A DNA stretch of 7,379 nt, from NCBI GenBank assembly GCA_947302675.1, contig CAMYWI010000061.1, positions 1 through 7,379 on the forward strand, read 5' to 3'. Both the position numbers and the translations under genes were made by a program. Source of the DNA: an uncultured Selenomonadales bacterium. GTDB lineage: Bacteria > Bacillota_C > Negativicutes > Selenomonadales > Selenomonadaceae. This document shows positions 5,292-7,379 of this stretch, in pieces (within the stretch, counting starts at the first letter, position 1; every line of letters starts with the position of its first letter). The notes beneath the pieces are model-generated. The model had not been told where the DNA came from, did no database searches, and was given only the letters and a program-made list of their open reading frames with translations.

Positions 5292-6215
5292 ATGAGCAAT
5301 TTCATTGAACTTGGCAAGCGAATTTACGACTTGAACAATCCGCGCGAGGCGCATCGATTTGCGGTGTTCGTGGCGCGGTGTTGTCTGCACCCGCAACGCA
5401 TGAGCCGACTTGAAAAATTTTTTGAGCAGTCGGAGTTGCTAAAAAAAATCGCGGCGGGTTATCCGTTCGTCTATGAACAGGCAACGCGGGCATTTTTTTA
5501 TTGGCGGTCGACGTTCGAGGAGCGGGCGCGGCTAATCACGGAGCACATGGAATTTTTATCGGCGCGGCTGAACGATGACTTCATGTTGAAACTTTATGGC
5601 GACAAAAAAATTGAGCTGTGGCGGCTGCCGCTCGACGAAGTTTTGGGCGAAATGCGCTTGGTCATGTGCGCGGAGTCGGGTCAGCGTAAGGAAGGCTTGG
5701 CGGCGGTCATGCTGAACTTGTCGGATGAGACGCCCGTTTATCAAATTTTGTTCTGGATAGCGCGAAGTCCGAGCGGCGATTTGGCAATGTGGATTGGCGC
5801 AATGCAAGGACCCAACGTCGACGACGCCCGCGAGCTTATCAAAAAAATTACTAAGAAATGCCACGCCTACCGCACGAAAAATCTTATCCTCTACGCCGCG
5901 CAGGCGGTCGCGAGGAGTTTTGGCTTGAAGAAAATTTTTGCCGTCACGAACGAGGGCTACTACGCGAACAATCACGTGCGCCGCGACAGGAAGTTGAAGA
6001 CTTCGTTCAGCGATTTTTGGGCAGAGGCGGGCGGCACTCCGACTGACGACGCGCGGTTTTATGAATTGCCGCTTGTCGAGACGCGCAAGACAGCTGAGGA
6101 AATTCCGACGCATAAGCGAGCGCAATATCGGCGGCGATTTGCCTTGCTTGACGAGTTGGATAAATCAGTTGCGGAAGTCTTGAGGGGTTTTGAACGTGAG
6201 AGTTGCAATCTTTGA
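5292..6215 (+). CDS. VirK/YbjX family protein (DUF535)
   Basis: A 307-residue protein that matches the DUF535 (VirK/YbjX) pattern along its length: an N-terminal helical part with RMSRLEKFFEQSELLKKI (36-53) and the region around ERARLITEHMEFL (77-89); the EGLAAVMLNLSDETPVYQI strand pair (134-152); WIGAMQGP (167-174); TKKCHAYRTKNLILYAAQAV (187-206), the family's Tk..h.lrPk.l block; SFGLKKIFAVTNEG (209-222); and the diagnostic DFWAEAGG (241-248) followed by ARFYELPL. No signal peptide or membrane segment is visible, so it should be cytoplasmic. In Shigella and Salmonella, VirK/YbjX proteins are linked to outer-membrane protein display and resistance to antimicrobial peptides, but the biochemical activity is not established. 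ATG 5292 has AGGAAAA in front. Its last 20 bases overlap the glycosyltransferase start, so the pair is an operon and a role in envelope glycan production is a reasonable inference. Confidence 0.85.
   Translation: MSNFIELGKRIYDLNNPREAHRFAVFVARCCLHPQRMSRLEKFFEQSELLKKIAAGYPFVYEQATRAFFYWRSTFEERARLITEHMEFLSARLNDDFMLKLYGDKKIELWRLPLDEVLGEMRLVMCAESGQRKEGLAAVMLNLSDETPVYQILFWIARSPSGDLAMWIGAMQGPNVDDARELIKKITKKCHAYRTKNLILYAAQAVARSFGLKKIFAVTNEGYYANNHVRRDRKLKTSFSDFWAEAGGTPTDDARFYELPLVETRKTAEEIPTHKRAQYRRRFALLDELDKSVAEVLRGFERESCNL
6181..6187 (+). promoter_or_regulatory. Ribosome binding site deciding the glycosyltransferase start
   Basis: TGAGGGG lies eight bases before GTG 6196 but only two before the in-frame TTG 6190, selecting GTG. 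The site is inside the DUF535 coding sequence. Confidence 0.7.
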
Positions 6216-7329
6216 AAACATCATGACGCCGGGCGGGCACGAGGTCGAGTTCGATAGGATTTTGGTTGAGGAGATGCGCGGGCTTGGTCACGAGGTCGAG
6301 TTTTACGTTCCGCAGAACTTTCAATTCCAATTCAACTATCAAACGCCCGTCAACAGATTGAAAGGCGACGCCGTGACTTATACAAACTCGCGCGGGCTGA
6401 AGAAACTTTTTGCGGCGGCGAAGCGTGAAGTCAATCGCCAGCGTTGGTACTCTCAACTTTTCGCCGCGCAGAAAAACTTCGACGCGCTGATTGTCCCGAC
6501 TTCGACTTACAGATATTTGCGGGCGTTGAATCACAGTAGCTTGAAGAAAATTTCTGTGCCGCTGATTTTTATTTTGCACGGGATAAATCCGACGGAGGCT
6601 CCGAAATTTCTTGCGGCGGCGGACAAACTCGCGGGCAATAAAAATATCAAGCCGGTTGTACTGACATTTTCCAACAACATTTTTGGCGAGCGTCGAGAAA
6701 ACATTTTCCCGATTTACCCGCCGACTTACACCGCAAGAGATTTGCAAGTTGTGCCGAAAATTTCTGCGGCGGGCGAAGTTTTGAAGGTTGGGTTCTTCGG
6801 GCAGTATCGTCGCGAAAAAAATCTGCGCGGGCTGTTGGAAGTCTTCTTGCGCGGAAAGTATACGCGGCGAGTTGAATTGCAAGTTCAAGGTTCGACAATG
6901 CACGCGGAGGACGCAGAAGACTTTGAAAAAATTATCGCGCAGTATCGCGGCGACGAGCGGCTGAGCTTTTTGCACAAGGGCTTAATCGGCGCGGAGTGGC
7001 AACGCGCAATTATGGGCGTCGACGCGCTGTTAATGCCGTATTCTGCGCCGCGCTATCGCTATCATTGGGGCGGAATGCTTTTTACCGCGATAGGTTTTGG
7101 TAAGCCCGTCGTTGCTAGCGACGACATGAACCCCGAAGTTTTCGCGCTGTACAAAGTCGGCGAGACCTTCGAGAGCGGCAACCTCGACGACTTGGCGCGT
7201 GTGCTTGAGATTTTTATTAACGACTTCGACAAAAACTTTCCGACCTATGAAAAAAATCTCCGCGCGGCGGGCGAAGACTTCTCGCCGAAAAATTTTGCGC
7301 GTCGTCTCGAAAATATCATTCTACATTAA
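6196..7329 (+). CDS. GT-B fold glycosyltransferase, group 1 / GT4-like
   Basis: A 377-residue protein with the two-domain layout of group 1 glycosyltransferases. N-terminal acceptor domain: MRVAIFENIMTPGGHEVEF with the first Rossmann strand and glycine turn, a hydrophobic strand VPLIFILHG (121-129), and a strand-like PVVLTFSNN (153-161). C-terminal nucleotide-sugar domain: VLKVGFFGQYRREKNLRGLL (195-214), the family's G..r.eKn.. motif; VDALLMPYS (275-283); and FTAIGFGKPVVASDD (296-310). The glutamates of the usual EX7E motif are not evident; WGGMLFTAIGFGKP stands where an E is normal, as in some GT4 subgroups. No transmembrane segment. Start chosen as GTG 6196 because of SD spacing; a TTG at 6190 would add two residues. 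It overlaps the DUF535 gene by 20 nt, so translation is probably coupled. Sugar donor and acceptor cannot be told; a surface polysaccharide or LPS role is inferred. Confidence 0.85.
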   Translation: MRVAIFENIMTPGGHEVEFDRILVEEMRGLGHEVEFYVPQNFQFQFNYQTPVNRLKGDAVTYTNSRGLKKLFAAAKREVNRQRWYSQLFAAQKNFDALIVPTSTYRYLRALNHSSLKKISVPLIFILHGINPTEAPKFLAAADKLAGNKNIKPVVLTFSNNIFGERRENIFPIYPPTYTARDLQVVPKISAAGEVLKVGFFGQYRREKNLRGLLEVFLRGKYTRRVELQVQGSTMHAEDAEDFEKIIAQYRGDERLSFLHKGLIGAEWQRAIMGVDALLMPYSAPRYRYHWGGMLFTAIGFGKPVVASDDMNPEVFALYKVGETFESGNLDDLARVLEIFINDFDKNFPTYEKNLRAAGEDFSPKNFARRLENIILH

Positions 7330-7361
7330 AAAACCCTCCGACATTTTGCCGAAGGGCTTTT
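7328..7361. terminator. Hairpin terminator after the glycosyltransferase gene, stronger in the minus direction
   Basis: Arms 7334-7342 and 7348-7356 form a hairpin with a five-base loop. Read on the minus strand it is nine pairs, two of them G-U, followed by six T (7333-7328), a good terminator for a convergent gene beyond the right edge. Read on the plus strand the two wobbles become C-A mismatches and the tail is only CTTTT, so termination of the DUF535-glycosyltransferase operon here is plausible but weaker. The A run overlaps the glycosyltransferase stop codon. Confidence 0.7.
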
Positions 7362-7379
7362 CATAAAAAGAACCTCATA

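Noticed and set aside
6190..6192. TTG at 6190 as the glycosyltransferase start
   Set aside because: Only two bases separate it from the Shine-Dalgarno sequence; GTG 6196 has eight-base spacing.
6007..6975. Long minus-strand open frame (322 codons) opposite the DUF535 and glycosyltransferase genes
   Set aside because: It spans the junction of two well-supported plus-strand genes, has an Arg/Gln/Asn-rich low-similarity translation with no recognisable domain, and is explained by GC-biased codon positions.

Overview
The window reads as a piece of chromosome from a low-to-moderate GC Bacillota (Firmicutes) bacterium. Support for this: a SepF-type divisome protein (found in Gram-positive bacteria, cyanobacteria and some archaea), strong AGGAG/GGAGG ribosome binding sites on nearly every gene, an rsmH-ftsL pair, and a Gram-positive-style SpeA decarboxylase next to speE. 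A VirK/YbjX (DUF535) protein, a family best known from diderm bacteria, next to a glycosyltransferase makes a diderm Firmicute (Negativicutes, Selenomonas-like) my best guess. That assignment is inference, not proof. Nothing in the window looks like phage, plasmid, IS or CRISPR.

Layout. Everything from 1 to about 5.1 kb lies on the minus strand and the rest on the plus strand, with a divergent intergenic region at 5140-5291. On the minus strand, read from right to left: rsmH (16S rRNA methyltransferase) and ftsL (divisome protein), a tight two-gene unit closed by a clear intrinsic terminator; a divergent sigma-70-family protein; sepF with its own near-consensus extended -10 promoter and its own terminator; an Orn/Lys/Arg decarboxylase (probable arginine decarboxylase); a 163-bp spacer packed with inverted repeats; and speE (spermidine synthase), which runs off the left edge. 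On the plus strand, a near-consensus promoter drives a DUF535/VirK-YbjX protein overlapped by 20 nt by a GT-B glycosyltransferase, with a hairpin terminator behind it.

How the genes fit together. Three modules are visible. Cell division and ribosome maturation: rsmH, ftsL, sepF, with the sigma-like gene between them. Polyamine synthesis: decarboxylase then spermidine synthase; agmatinase and SAM decarboxylase would have to be elsewhere, possibly just beyond the left edge. Cell-envelope glycan: DUF535 plus glycosyltransferase. The most unusual items are the sigma-family protein, which keeps the core-binding region but has lost most of the residues that recognise -10 and -35 elements and has almost no region 3; the cluster of four palindromes between the two polyamine genes; and the coupled DUF535-glycosyltransferase pair.
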